Source: Pirellulaceae bacterium (lineage in GTDB: Bacteria > Planctomycetota > Planctomycetia > Pirellulales > Pirellulaceae). Taken from it: 18,536 bases of DNA. Under the pieces are notes generated by a model. It ran no database searches, had not been told where the DNA came from, and saw nothing but the letters and a program-made list of their open reading frames with translations. Positions 7,198-14,880 of the stretch are shown here, one piece after another; position 1 is the first letter of the stretch, and each line of letters begins with the position of its first letter. A program made the position numbers and the translations under genes. The stretch is from contig JABDKS010000019.1 in assembly GCA_013002105.1 (NCBI GenBank), positions 1 through 18,536 on the forward strand, in the 5' to 3' direction.

Positions 7198-9621
7198 ATG
7201 GACGCTCAGCGACGTACTTTTCTAAAAGCAGCTGCGATGGCGGCGGCGACCTCGGCAGTGACCAAAGCACCCACTGCTTTTGCATTGCCGGTAGTCGATT
7301 CAGCCGACGACGATGGCTTGGAGTGGAACAAGGCACCCTGCCGGTTCTGCGGGACCGGTTGCCACGTTCAAGTGGGTGTCGAAAACGGACGCGTCGTCGC
7401 CGTCGCCGGCGATAAGCATGCTGACGTCAACAAGGGGCTCTTGTGCGTCAAAGGCTACCACGTCGGAGCCATTCTTTACGGCAACGACCGCCTGACCAAG
7501 CCGCTGCTGCGCAAGGGCGATTCATTCGCCGAAATCTCGTGGGACGAAGCCATCGACACGATCGCTCGACGGATCATGAAAGCACCGGAGAAGTTCGCGT
7601 TCTACGGCTCAGGACAATGGACCATCCCCGAGGGGTTCGCTGCACAAAAATTCATGAAGGGAGGGCTGAGTAACAATCATATCGATCCCAATGCGCGGCT
7701 CTGCATGGCGTCAGCGGTGACCGGATTCCTGGCAACCTACGGCGTCGATGAGCCTGCCGGATGCTACGCCGACCTGGATGAATGCGATGTACTGATCACT
7801 TGGGGAAACAACCCAGCCGAAATGCACCCGGTTCTGTTTTCGCGAGTGATTGATCGCCGCTCCCACGGCGAAAAAGTACGACTTATCGATATCGGAACAC
7901 GACGCACACGTACCACCGATGCAGCCGATGATTTCTTGATGATGCAACCGCACGGCGATGTAGCGATCGCGCTCGGGATCCTGCATCTGCTGATTCAGAA
8001 CGACACGTACGACAAAGATTTTGTCGCCAAAAACTGCAACTTTCGCGCGTTGGAGTCTGAGAGTCCGACATTGCAGGGGGAAGCAATTTCGTTTGACGAA
8101 TTCAAGAAACGGATTGCCAAGTACACGCCGGAGCATGTATCGGAATTGTCTGGACTGTCAGTTGAACAGATTCGCATGCTCGGTGATTTGTTCGCAAACC
8201 CCAAGCTCCGTATCACCAGTTTGTGGTGCATGGGAATGAACCAACACACCATGGGTACCGCCATCAATTCGCTGGTCCATGGAGTGCATTTCCTGAGCGG
8301 TCACTTCGGCAAACCAGGCGATTCTCCGACCAGCCTGACCGGGCAGCCGTCAGCATGCGGTACTGTGCGTGAAGTTGGCACGTTGGCTCACGCCTTGCCC
8401 GGGGGCCGCATCGTCGCCAAAGACGACCATCGAGCACAGTGCGAGGAATTCTGGAACTTGCCGGCCGGCCGCATCAATGCAACACCCGGCTATCACACCG
8501 TGAAAATGTTCGAGCAGTTCACCAAGTCAACCGAACAGGGCGGTGACATCGACACGATGTTTGTCCAAGTCACCAACCCCGGACAAACGCTGCCAAACTT
8601 GAACAAGCTTTTCAACGATAAAAAGAATCTTGAAGACAAATTTTTAATCGTGGCTGATGTCTATCCGACCGCCACGACTCAACTTGCCGACCTGATTCTG
8701 CCGGCCGCGATGTGGGTGGAAAAGAATGGGATGTTCGGCAACTCCGAACGACGCACACAACAATGGTTCAAGATGGTTCAGCCGCCGGGCGAAGCCCGCG
8801 ATGACTGCTGGATGACGATCGCGATCGCGCACCGACTGATGGAACTCGGGCACGACGGCATGAAAGACAAAGACGGCAATTTTCTATTCCAAGTCAAAGA
8901 TGCCGACGGCAAAGAGGTGCCGATTTGGGAATGGGAACATTACTACGATGTAAACGTCGACCAGGCATTGTTCGAGCAATACCGATTGTTCACGACCATG
9001 AAACATAAGAACCTGGCTCCGTATGATGAGTACGTCAAAGCGAGAGGTCTGCGGTGGCCGGTGGTCCAACAGGACGACGGTTCGTGGCGTGAAACCAGGT
9101 TTCGTTTTGCCGGGTTTGATGATCCCTTCGTCGCCGAAGGAAAAGAGATCGAGTTCTATCATTCCACGTCCGGAGACGGGCGCGGGCAGGTATGGTTTCA
9201 CGACTACCAACCGCCGCCGGAAGTCCCAGACGAAGAATACCCGCTGTGGCTGTGTACCGGTCGCGTCCTGGAACACTGGCATAGCGGCACGATGACGCGG
9301 CGAGTCAAACAGTTGAATCGTGCCATGCCAACCGCATACGTGGAACTGCATCCCGAGGATGCCGAACAAATGAGCATTCGTCAGGGCGAAACGGTGATCG
9401 TCGAGTCCAGACGAGGGCAAACCGAACTGCCTGTCTGGATCAATGGACGCGGCCAACCACCGCGCGGGACGATCTTCGTTCCTTTCTTTGACGAATCCAA
9501 GTTGATCAACAACGTTACCCTTGATGAACACGACCCGTTCTCCAAGCAACCCGACTACAAAAAGTGCTCGGCGCGAATTCGTAAGTTGATGACAAAACCT
9601 GCGGGAGCGGTCAGCCGATGA
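7198..9621 (+). CDS. napA: NapA, periplasmic nitrate reductase catalytic subunit
   Basis: 807-residue molybdopterin enzyme reducing nitrate to nitrite in the periplasm with electrons from NapB. The N-terminus has a twin-arginine signal (QRRTFLKAAAMAAA..., likely cut after the FALPV region). The [4Fe-4S] site is Cys48/51/55 (CRFCGTGC) and Cys83, followed by the electron-relay lysine in CVKGY. The molybdenum ligand is Cys169 in DPNARLCMASAV. Further NapA stretches: YGSGQWTIPEGFAAQKFMKGG, TWGNNPAEMHPVLFSR, LTGQPSACGTVREVGT, ADLILPAAMWVEKNGMFGNSERRTQ, GRVLEHWHSGTMTRRV and PRGTIFVPFFDE. Length is close to the ~830-residue Escherichia coli protein. ATG 7198 is preferred to the upstream in-frame start at 7153 because AAAGGA is nine bases before it and the Tat signal starts there. 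The stop overlaps the next gene by ATGA. No key residue is missing and the enzyme looks intact. Confidence 0.98.
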   Translation: MDAQRRTFLKAAAMAAATSAVTKAPTAFALPVVDSADDDGLEWNKAPCRFCGTGCHVQVGVENGRVVAVAGDKHADVNKGLLCVKGYHVGAILYGNDRLTKPLLRKGDSFAEISWDEAIDTIARRIMKAPEKFAFYGSGQWTIPEGFAAQKFMKGGLSNNHIDPNARLCMASAVTGFLATYGVDEPAGCYADLDECDVLITWGNNPAEMHPVLFSRVIDRRSHGEKVRLIDIGTRRTRTTDAADDFLMMQPHGDVAIALGILHLLIQNDTYDKDFVAKNCNFRALESESPTLQGEAISFDEFKKRIAKYTPEHVSELSGLSVEQIRMLGDLFANPKLRITSLWCMGMNQHTMGTAINSLVHGVHFLSGHFGKPGDSPTSLTGQPSACGTVREVGTLAHALPGGRIVAKDDHRAQCEEFWNLPAGRINATPGYHTVKMFEQFTKSTEQGGDIDTMFVQVTNPGQTLPNLNKLFNDKKNLEDKFLIVADVYPTATTQLADLILPAAMWVEKNGMFGNSERRTQQWFKMVQPPGEARDDCWMTIAIAHRLMELGHDGMKDKDGNFLFQVKDADGKEVPIWEWEHYYDVNVDQALFEQYRLFTTMKHKNLAPYDEYVKARGLRWPVVQQDDGSWRETRFRFAGFDDPFVAEGKEIEFYHSTSGDGRGQVWFHDYQPPPEVPDEEYPLWLCTGRVLEHWHSGTMTRRVKQLNRAMPTAYVELHPEDAEQMSIRQGETVIVESRRGQTELPVWINGRGQPPRGTIFVPFFDESKLINNVTLDEHDPFSKQPDYKKCSARIRKLMTKPAGAVSR

Positions 9622-10448
9622 ACGATCCCACACAGAACCCGGTGATACTCCGGAAAACAAGCGTCGTGTTTCTGTCAGGTATCATCGCGGTCTCTTTCGT
9701 CGGCTATTTCGTCGGAATCTTTGATGGCACACCCGGCTTGGACGCGACGCCCGCCGGTCGTTCGCTGCTTGCCAGCACCACCCCGACGCACCCACCATCG
9801 ACCGGCCAAGCATCCGTCCTTCCCGCGACCAGTTACTCTGCGATGCGTCGTCGCGAGAACGGTCCGACCAGTCGCTGGAAACCAACGTTGGATCAAATTC
9901 CACAACCAAAGTTTGATCTGTTTGCTGAAATCAAACCCAGCGAACAGCAAAAGCAGGCGTCGACGTTAACGCGTGCCGCGCGTCGAGCCTACAACGGCGC
10001 ACCACCGGTGATCCCTCACTTGGTCGAAAGAACCGCCGACGCCGCGTGTTATGCGTGTCACGGAAAAGGCATGCGCATCGGTGACAAAGTTGCCAACCAG
10101 ATGTCGCACGGGTTCCTTGCGAATTGCACTCAGTGTCATGCGCCGCCGCCGCCAAAACCTTTCGACGATGCCATGGTATCGGTGCAAAACTCGTTTGTTG
10201 GACTTCCCGCACCCACCAAGGGCGAGCGGGCGTACCCCGGGGCACCGCCGACGATCCCACATTCAACGTGGATGCGCCAGACTTGCTTGTCATGCCATGG
10301 GAATGAAGCCGGCTGGGCTGGTTTGCAATCGACGCATCCTTGGCGAATTAATTGCCAACAATGCCATGCGCCGTCGGCTAGATTGGACCAAGCCGTTGTA
10401 CCCAGCGAAATCGGTTTTCTTCCTCCTATCGATGTGACAGTTCAATGA
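9618..10448 (+). CDS. napB: Tetrahaem NapB-like cytochrome c with duplicated NapB domain
   Basis: 276-residue electron donor to NapA. One hydrophobic segment (about 14-35) is a signal or membrane anchor and is followed by a ~85-residue Pro/Ser/Thr/Gln-rich linker. Then come two similar modules. Module 1: RAYNGAPPVIPH (123-134), CYACH (144-148), MSH (162-164), CTQCH (170-174), NSFVG. Module 2: RAYPGAPPTIPH (204-215), CLSCH (223-227), THP (239-241), CQQCH (246-250), then FLPP. Each module keeps both haem sites plus the IPH and SH/TH histidines that serve as distal ligands in dihaem NapB. Usual NapB has one such module and two haems, so this looks like an internal tandem duplication giving four bis-His haems. 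Module 2, with GAPPTIPH...CLSCHG...HPWRINCQQCH, is nearer to classical NapB. The gene overlaps napA and the napF-like gene by four bases at each end. Confidence 0.9.
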   Translation: MNDPTQNPVILRKTSVVFLSGIIAVSFVGYFVGIFDGTPGLDATPAGRSLLASTTPTHPPSTGQASVLPATSYSAMRRRENGPTSRWKPTLDQIPQPKFDLFAEIKPSEQQKQASTLTRAARRAYNGAPPVIPHLVERTADAACYACHGKGMRIGDKVANQMSHGFLANCTQCHAPPPPKPFDDAMVSVQNSFVGLPAPTKGERAYPGAPPTIPHSTWMRQTCLSCHGNEAGWAGLQSTHPWRINCQQCHAPSARLDQAVVPSEIGFLPPIDVTVQ

Positions 10449-11251
10449 ACGACGATTCGCGGCCAGGTCGCGATGACGGTGTCAGTCGCCGTGATTTCGT
10501 TCGCGGTCGATTCTGGCGAGTCCAGAGATTTCGCAATTCGACAGGCAATAGCACCAATAGTAAAAGCACGAATAAACCAACGCGGCGCATCCCGCTTGTG
10601 ATGCGTTACCCCAAGACACTCAGTGAGGTCGAGCAACACGATGCGATCGATCCTGACAAAACAACCAACACCCAGCCCCTTGCAACCGGCACCTCCGCAA
10701 CCGGCACCTCCGCAACCGGCACCTCCGCGACCGGCACGTCCGCAGCAGGCCGTCATCGCACCATTCCCATTATGCGTCCACCTGGCGCCATCGACGAGGC
10801 GAGCTTTCTAGAAGGATGCACTCGATGCGACGAGTGCCGCAAGGCTTGCCCCCACGATGCAATCGTCCATGCTCCGGCCCAAATGCGTGAAGCATCCGGT
10901 ACTCCGATGATTCAGGCCGACCATCAAGCGTGCCTGATGTGCTCGGACTTTCCCTGCATCGCAGCCTGTGAACCCGACGTACTGACGACGCGCGTGCCAC
11001 CGGTCATGGGAACGGCCTTGGTGACCGAGCACCTCTGCCTGGCTCATCACGGAACCACTTGCACGGTTTGCAGCGAACGATGCCCGGTCGATGGAGCCAT
11101 CGATCTCGACTCGGGAAAACCAACGGTGAACGAGTCGACCTGCACCGGTTGTGGTATGTGTCGATACGTCTGCCCGGCACCCGAAAATGCAATTCTGTTG
11201 ATGCCCGCTTTCGTACGACCGACGCCAACAAGGAACCGTCGCTGTGAATAA
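10445..11251 (+). CDS. napF: NapF-like four-cluster ferredoxin with repeat-containing linker
   Basis: 268-residue Fe-S protein. The N-terminal SRRDFVRGRFWR matches the NapF leader pattern (SRR...GRWR); no hydrophobic stretch follows, so I do not read it as a working Tat signal and expect a cytoplasmic protein. The body follows NapF: RPPGAIDEASFLEGCTRCDECRKACP, Cys163/166/171/175, CLAHHGTTCTVCSERCP (Cys198/206/209/213) and CTGCGMCRYVC (Cys233/236/239/243). NapF in known systems contacts NapA in the cytoplasm and helps load its cluster. Compared with the ~164-residue E. coli protein there is an insertion of about 80 residues (25-108) between leader and first cluster, containing four ATGTS units encoded by a 15-bp tandem repeat. 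The gene overlaps the cytochrome gene by four bases and the next gene by eight. NapG/MauM is the alternative, but the leader and the CLAxxxxxC spacing favour NapF. Confidence 0.82.
   Translation: MNDDSRPGRDDGVSRRDFVRGRFWRVQRFRNSTGNSTNSKSTNKPTRRIPLVMRYPKTLSEVEQHDAIDPDKTTNTQPLATGTSATGTSATGTSATGTSAAGRHRTIPIMRPPGAIDEASFLEGCTRCDECRKACPHDAIVHAPAQMREASGTPMIQADHQACLMCSDFPCIAACEPDVLTTRVPPVMGTALVTEHLCLAHHGTTCTVCSERCPVDGAIDLDSGKPTVNESTCTGCGMCRYVCPAPENAILLMPAFVRPTPTRNRRCE
10682..10741 (+). repeat. 15-bp tandem repeat (x4) inside the napF-like gene
   Basis: Four head-to-tail 15-bp units at 10682, 10697, 10712 and 10727. The first three are identical (GCAACCGGCACCTCC) and the fourth differs at two positions; a decayed fifth unit begins at 10742. 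The unit is a multiple of three and encodes ATGTS, so gain or loss changes only linker length. Near-identity of the units suggests recent expansion. Confidence 0.95.
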
Positions 11252-11543
11252 AAACGACGACCAGCCTGAAATCCTAGAAGCTCAGTGGGGACGCGATCAA
11301 GTCAACGCATTTTTCGAAGACTTGAAACAGGGCGCCGACGGCGAACATGTCCAGGTCCGATCGATCTCAGAAAGGGGTCCGATCGACCGATCCGTCACGT
11401 TAAGTGACGCACACGATTTGTTTGCAAACGATGATGCAAAGGCGATTCAAATTCGATACCGCTTTGAAGAAGACGGTTGGTGCGACACGCTGATGGTTTT
11501 TCCCGATCACGTAAAAATCATCCGCACCAGAGTGAACGCATAG
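11244..11543 (+). CDS. Unknown 99-residue protein at the end of the nap operon
   Basis: I do not recognise this protein. It starts at GTG 11244, overlapping the napF-like stop by eight bases, with AAGGA nine bases upstream, so it is almost surely translated with the operon. It is acidic and soluble, with no signal peptide or membrane segment and one cysteine (in GWCDTLMVF). Apparent order: a helix (WGRDQVNAFFEDLKQGA), a strand (HVQVRSIS), VTLSDAHDLFANDDAKAIQIRYRFEEDGWCDTLMVFPDHVKIIRTR, which suggests an alpha/beta fold ending in a beta hairpin. Its place after napDAB-napF and its cytoplasmic character suggest a maturation or assembly role, alongside NapD and NapF, but this is only context. 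It resembles none of NapE, NapL or NapK as I know them. Confidence 0.75.
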   Translation: MNKNDDQPEILEAQWGRDQVNAFFEDLKQGADGEHVQVRSISERGPIDRSVTLSDAHDLFANDDAKAIQIRYRFEEDGWCDTLMVFPDHVKIIRTRVNA

Positions 11544-11822
11544 GCGGTACTGGGCTCTTGGTTTTATCGCTGTACGGTCGCAGTCGGCACGAGATTTCGC
11601 GCAGTGACATAATCGGACTCGATGAACACAGCGACACTTGATGGTCACCGCATCGACTCGACCCAACTCCCGCATGGAGCGAGCACAATGTTGCAAATGA
11701 CCTGAGTGCGTTGATTCGGTTTGTCGGAATACCATTTTGACAACATCCAGAACGGTGACTTGCTGCGCTACCTAGAACCGCTGCGAATAATTTACGGCGA
11801 TCGCCACCACGGAAAACATGTG

Positions 11823-13310
11823 ATGAATCAAACAATCAGTTGCTTACTCTCACCACCGACGAACGAATCGAGTCCAAGTCGGTCGCTTCACCGATTGCTA
11901 ATATTCGTGCTCGCGACGATTCCAACGGCGACTGATGTATCCGCCAACGATACCTGGCCAACGTTTCGCAACAACGGTACCGGAACAGCGACAGCGACAG
12001 GAATTCCAACACGGTGGTCACCCGAAGCGGGAGTCGCGTGGCGATCAGCCATCCCGGGCTACGGTCAATCGGCACCGGTGGTTTGGAAAGACACGATCTT
12101 TGTCACATCCAGCGACGGACCGTTCCAAGAACGCTGTTACGTACACGCTTTTGAATTACAAAGTGGCAAAAAACGCTGGAGCAGTCCGATCCAGGCAACA
12201 ACGAAGGTCGAAAACTACTTTCGCAACAGCCGCGCGGCTCCGACCTGTGTGGTCGATGCCGATCGTGTGATTTCTTTTTTCGCCAGCGGAGATGTAACGG
12301 CGATGAATCACGACGGCGAGACACTCTGGTCCGTGCCGCTGTTTCAAGACTTTGGTCATGTCGACAATGAACGCGGCACGGCCAGTTCACCGGCTCAGAA
12401 CAACGAACATGTGTTCATCGTCATCGATCACCATGGCCCATCCTACATCGTCGCGATCCGAAAACGCGATGGAGAGATTGCTTGGAAGACGGATCGCGGC
12501 GATCGAGTTCCGTCGTGGTCTTCGCCGCTTGTCACCACGCGTGACGGACAACAGATCGTGGTGATTAGTTCATCCGATACGGTGAATGCATACAATGCCG
12601 ACGATGGCCAACTATTGTGGCAAGTCGATGGCATTCAGGGCAACCATATCCCATCGGCTACGGTTGCCGACGACAGCATCTATGTCGGATCAACCGAAAT
12701 GTACGGCGGAAACGCCAGTGCCGAGGAAGTCGCCGGTTCGAATTGCCGCATCGACTTACTCTCCGCCCAAAGCACGCCGCGTTACAAAGTGCGCTGGGGT
12801 GCCGAGCGAGCCAACTCGTATTACTCGACTCCCTTGGCGTTTGCCGGTTACGTTTACTACGTCAACAAAGCGGGCGTGCTGTATTGTGTTGATCAGGAAT
12901 CCGGCGAGCAACATTTTGCCAAACGAATCGGCAATCCATGCTGGGCGTCCGCCATTGGCGTCGAAAACCCGAGCGGAGAACAACTGGTTTACTTGGTGCA
13001 GAAAAATGGAGTCACCGTCGTCTTGCGACCCGGCGACACATTCGATCAAGTCGCCCGCAATCAACTCTGGGATCGAGACCAAATGATCGAAGCTGCTGAA
13101 AACGCCGCGACACTCCGTAAACAAAACAGCGTGCCGCCGGATCAAGCGAAACCCAAGACCGGTCCGGAAAAAGTTTTTGGCTCGATGCCGGAGACGGCGC
13201 TGCATCGAATGTTTTCTTACGACGATCCCTCCGCGTATTCCGCTGTGGTCGTCGACGGCAGTTTGCTGATTCGCAGCGGACAACATTTGTATTGTGTCAG
13301 ACAGCGGTGA
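11823..13310 (+). CDS. Secreted PQQ-like (BamB-type) beta-propeller protein
   Basis: 495 residues from ATG 11823; the frame extends to a TTG at 11721 but the later start leads straight into a signal peptide (basic stretch RSLHR, then LLIFVLATIPTATDVSA, cleavage before NDTWPTF). A GGA lies nine bases upstream. The mature part opens with the WPTFRNNGTGTA segment common to planctomycete PQQ-like proteins and contains repeated propeller blades: FELQSGKKRWSSPI, AMNHDGETLWSVPLF, IRKRDGEIAWKTD, AYNADDGQLLWQVDG and YCVDQESGEQHFAKRIG. Each blade has the xxDGxxxW tryptophan-docking pattern. Such repeats may bind PQQ in dehydrogenases, but the catalytic Asp/Cys-Cys features of quinoprotein dehydrogenases are not evident, so a scaffold or binding role is likelier. 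It lies 279 bases after the nap operon and probably belongs to a separate unit. Enzyme activity unknown. Confidence 0.85.
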   Translation: MNQTISCLLSPPTNESSPSRSLHRLLIFVLATIPTATDVSANDTWPTFRNNGTGTATATGIPTRWSPEAGVAWRSAIPGYGQSAPVVWKDTIFVTSSDGPFQERCYVHAFELQSGKKRWSSPIQATTKVENYFRNSRAAPTCVVDADRVISFFASGDVTAMNHDGETLWSVPLFQDFGHVDNERGTASSPAQNNEHVFIVIDHHGPSYIVAIRKRDGEIAWKTDRGDRVPSWSSPLVTTRDGQQIVVISSSDTVNAYNADDGQLLWQVDGIQGNHIPSATVADDSIYVGSTEMYGGNASAEEVAGSNCRIDLLSAQSTPRYKVRWGAERANSYYSTPLAFAGYVYYVNKAGVLYCVDQESGEQHFAKRIGNPCWASAIGVENPSGEQLVYLVQKNGVTVVLRPGDTFDQVARNQLWDRDQMIEAAENAATLRKQNSVPPDQAKPKTGPEKVFGSMPETALHRMFSYDDPSAYSAVVVDGSLLIRSGQHLYCVRQR

Positions 13311-13410
13311 ATACACTGGGGTGCCAGCGGGCGTCGATCCGAGGTCCCTACCAGCAGGGCGTCCAACAGCAATCTCGCGGAACAAGACGGGCAATCGCCG
13401 CCAAGAAAGC

Positions 13411-13423
13411 GTTGCCAGGCAAC
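13411..13423. repeat. Short interrupted palindrome in convergent intergenic space
   Basis: GTTGCC-A-GGCAAC, between the PQQ-like gene and the convergent Asp-box gene. The one-base centre is too small for a hairpin loop and there is no following T-tract, so it is not called a terminator. No gene is supported in 13311-13565. Confidence 0.3.
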
Positions 13424-13565
13424 AGGAACTCAACCCGATGGATCATGCCGCGCCGACGCTGATAAAAAACAACAGGCCACAAACAGTGAATCTGCGTCGC
13501 TTACGCCATTTGAAGTTGCGATTTTGCGTCATACGTCGGGCTACCTAAAAAGTGCCACAAAAAAA

Positions 13566-14834
13566 TCATGCCTTGGGTTTGATGAACAAAACTTCGGCTC
13601 GCTCGATCCATCCTTTGCGCAAGTCGACACGGAACCAACCCTCGCTGTTTTGAGGTTGAAAGCGAACCGGCGAACGCGATCCGTACTCGGCCAAATCATA
13701 CTGTGCCCACGTCTTTCCCCTGTCCGGCGAAATTGTGATGCCCGTCGCAAAGGTCGACGCCGGCGCGCAGTGCCCGGCCAAGATAACGTCGTCCTGAATG
13801 ATCATGTTGGCTAACTCGAACTCCGAATCAAACAGTTGCGTGTGTTTGGTCGGATCGGCAAGATCCGCGGGATCACATCGAAAAATTCCGCGATCGTACT
13901 TCTCATCCGGTTCTTTGGGGCCGTTGGCATCGGCGGCCCAATAAAGCTGACCGTCAACAAAGTTGATGCCGCCGGACTTGAACCGCGAGTTCGCATTGAC
14001 CGAGACCAACACACGCCAGTCCCAATGATCGCTCTTCGCATCGTACTGCCCGCGCAGCCAATGACACTCATTGCCGTGTCCACGATTGATGTCACCCGTG
14101 CAGGCGTAAAAAGCTCGCTCGGCCGGGTTGTAGGTAACGGCGTGGACATGTCGGCAAATGACCGAATTGTCGGGATCACCCAACATCGCTGACGACTCGG
14201 TTCCCTTTTCCTGGAAACGCGGATTCTGGCCAAACGAATAGGCAAGTTTGACTGTTCGACCACCGTCGACCGAGTAATAAATGTTGACTGGCACCGGTCC
14301 GCCCAGCACGTTGCAGTAATTTCCCCACACCAGCATTTCGCTGCCGTCGATGTCCCAAGTATGAATGCCATCGAGAGGATGGAAGTACCAACCGGGTTGA
14401 TCCGGATTCTGCGGCGTGTGGGGAATGTAGTCCGCACCGTCATGTGTTTGAACGATGATCTGCTGATGCGTCATCAGATTATCGGTGCTCAGAAACAGCT
14501 TTTGCCGTGTCGCAAAAAGGATGTTGCCATTTTTTAACAGGCAACTGAACGTGATGTTTTCAGCATCCGCAAAGTCAGCTTGGTGCGCCCACGAGTCGGC
14601 ATTGTCTTCGGACAGAAAAATCTTGCCATCACCAAATCCAAACGCTTTGTTGTCACGCTGTGAATCGATGTAGGGCCCTTCGGGTGCAATACGACACCAA
14701 AAGTGCTCGGTTTCGCGGATCGGCTGTGCGGCGTTGAGGTCAGAGAGCCCCATCCCGAGTGAGCCCCCGACGGTGGCAGCGGCAGCGGTGCTCAAGAAAC
14801 GTCGGCGATCAAAGCGTGACGGTGAACGCATCAT
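13566..14834 (-). CDS. Tat-exported Asp-box (BNR) beta-propeller protein
   Basis: 422 residues from ATG 14834 (a second ATG follows directly at 14831). This start is chosen because the twin-arginine signal begins there: RFDRRRFLSTAAAATVGGSLGMGL. Three Asp-box type segments are visible, LSEDNADSW, YSVDGGRTV and ISPDRGKTW, which form surface turns in sialidase-like propellers. The sequence speaks of a folded exported protein, with no sialidase Arg triad that I can identify, so hydrolase activity should not be assumed. Alternatives are a sugar-binding or lyase-type propeller such as those in planctomycete polysaccharide loci. It begins 46 bases downstream of the squalene-cyclase-like gene on the same strand, so the two are probably co-transcribed. 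Tat export suggests folding, perhaps with a metal, before transport. Confidence 0.8.
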   Translation of the reverse strand: MMRSPSRFDRRRFLSTAAAATVGGSLGMGLSDLNAAQPIRETEHFWCRIAPEGPYIDSQRDNKAFGFGDGKIFLSEDNADSWAHQADFADAENITFSCLLKNGNILFATRQKLFLSTDNLMTHQQIIVQTHDGADYIPHTPQNPDQPGWYFHPLDGIHTWDIDGSEMLVWGNYCNVLGGPVPVNIYYSVDGGRTVKLAYSFGQNPRFQEKGTESSAMLGDPDNSVICRHVHAVTYNPAERAFYACTGDINRGHGNECHWLRGQYDAKSDHWDWRVLVSVNANSRFKSGGINFVDGQLYWAADANGPKEPDEKYDRGIFRCDPADLADPTKHTQLFDSEFELANMIIQDDVILAGHCAPASTFATGITISPDRGKTWAQYDLAEYGSRSPVRFQPQNSEGWFRVDLRKGWIERAEVLFIKPKA

Positions 14835-14880
14835 GTACGACCTATTGCGAGAGAGGCTGTGGTGAGAGAAAGGATCGTGA

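Noticed and set aside
10445..10520. SRRDFVRGRFW in the NapF-like protein read as a Tat export signal
   Set aside because: No hydrophobic stretch follows the arginines, and the same SRR...GR leader is typical of cytoplasmic NapF.
11823..13310. PQQ-like protein as a working quinoprotein alcohol dehydrogenase
   Set aside because: Only propeller repeats are seen; the catalytic Asp and vicinal Cys pair of such enzymes are not evident.
13411..13423. GTTGCC-A-GGCAAC as a bidirectional terminator between convergent genes
   Set aside because: One-base loop and no T-tract on either side.
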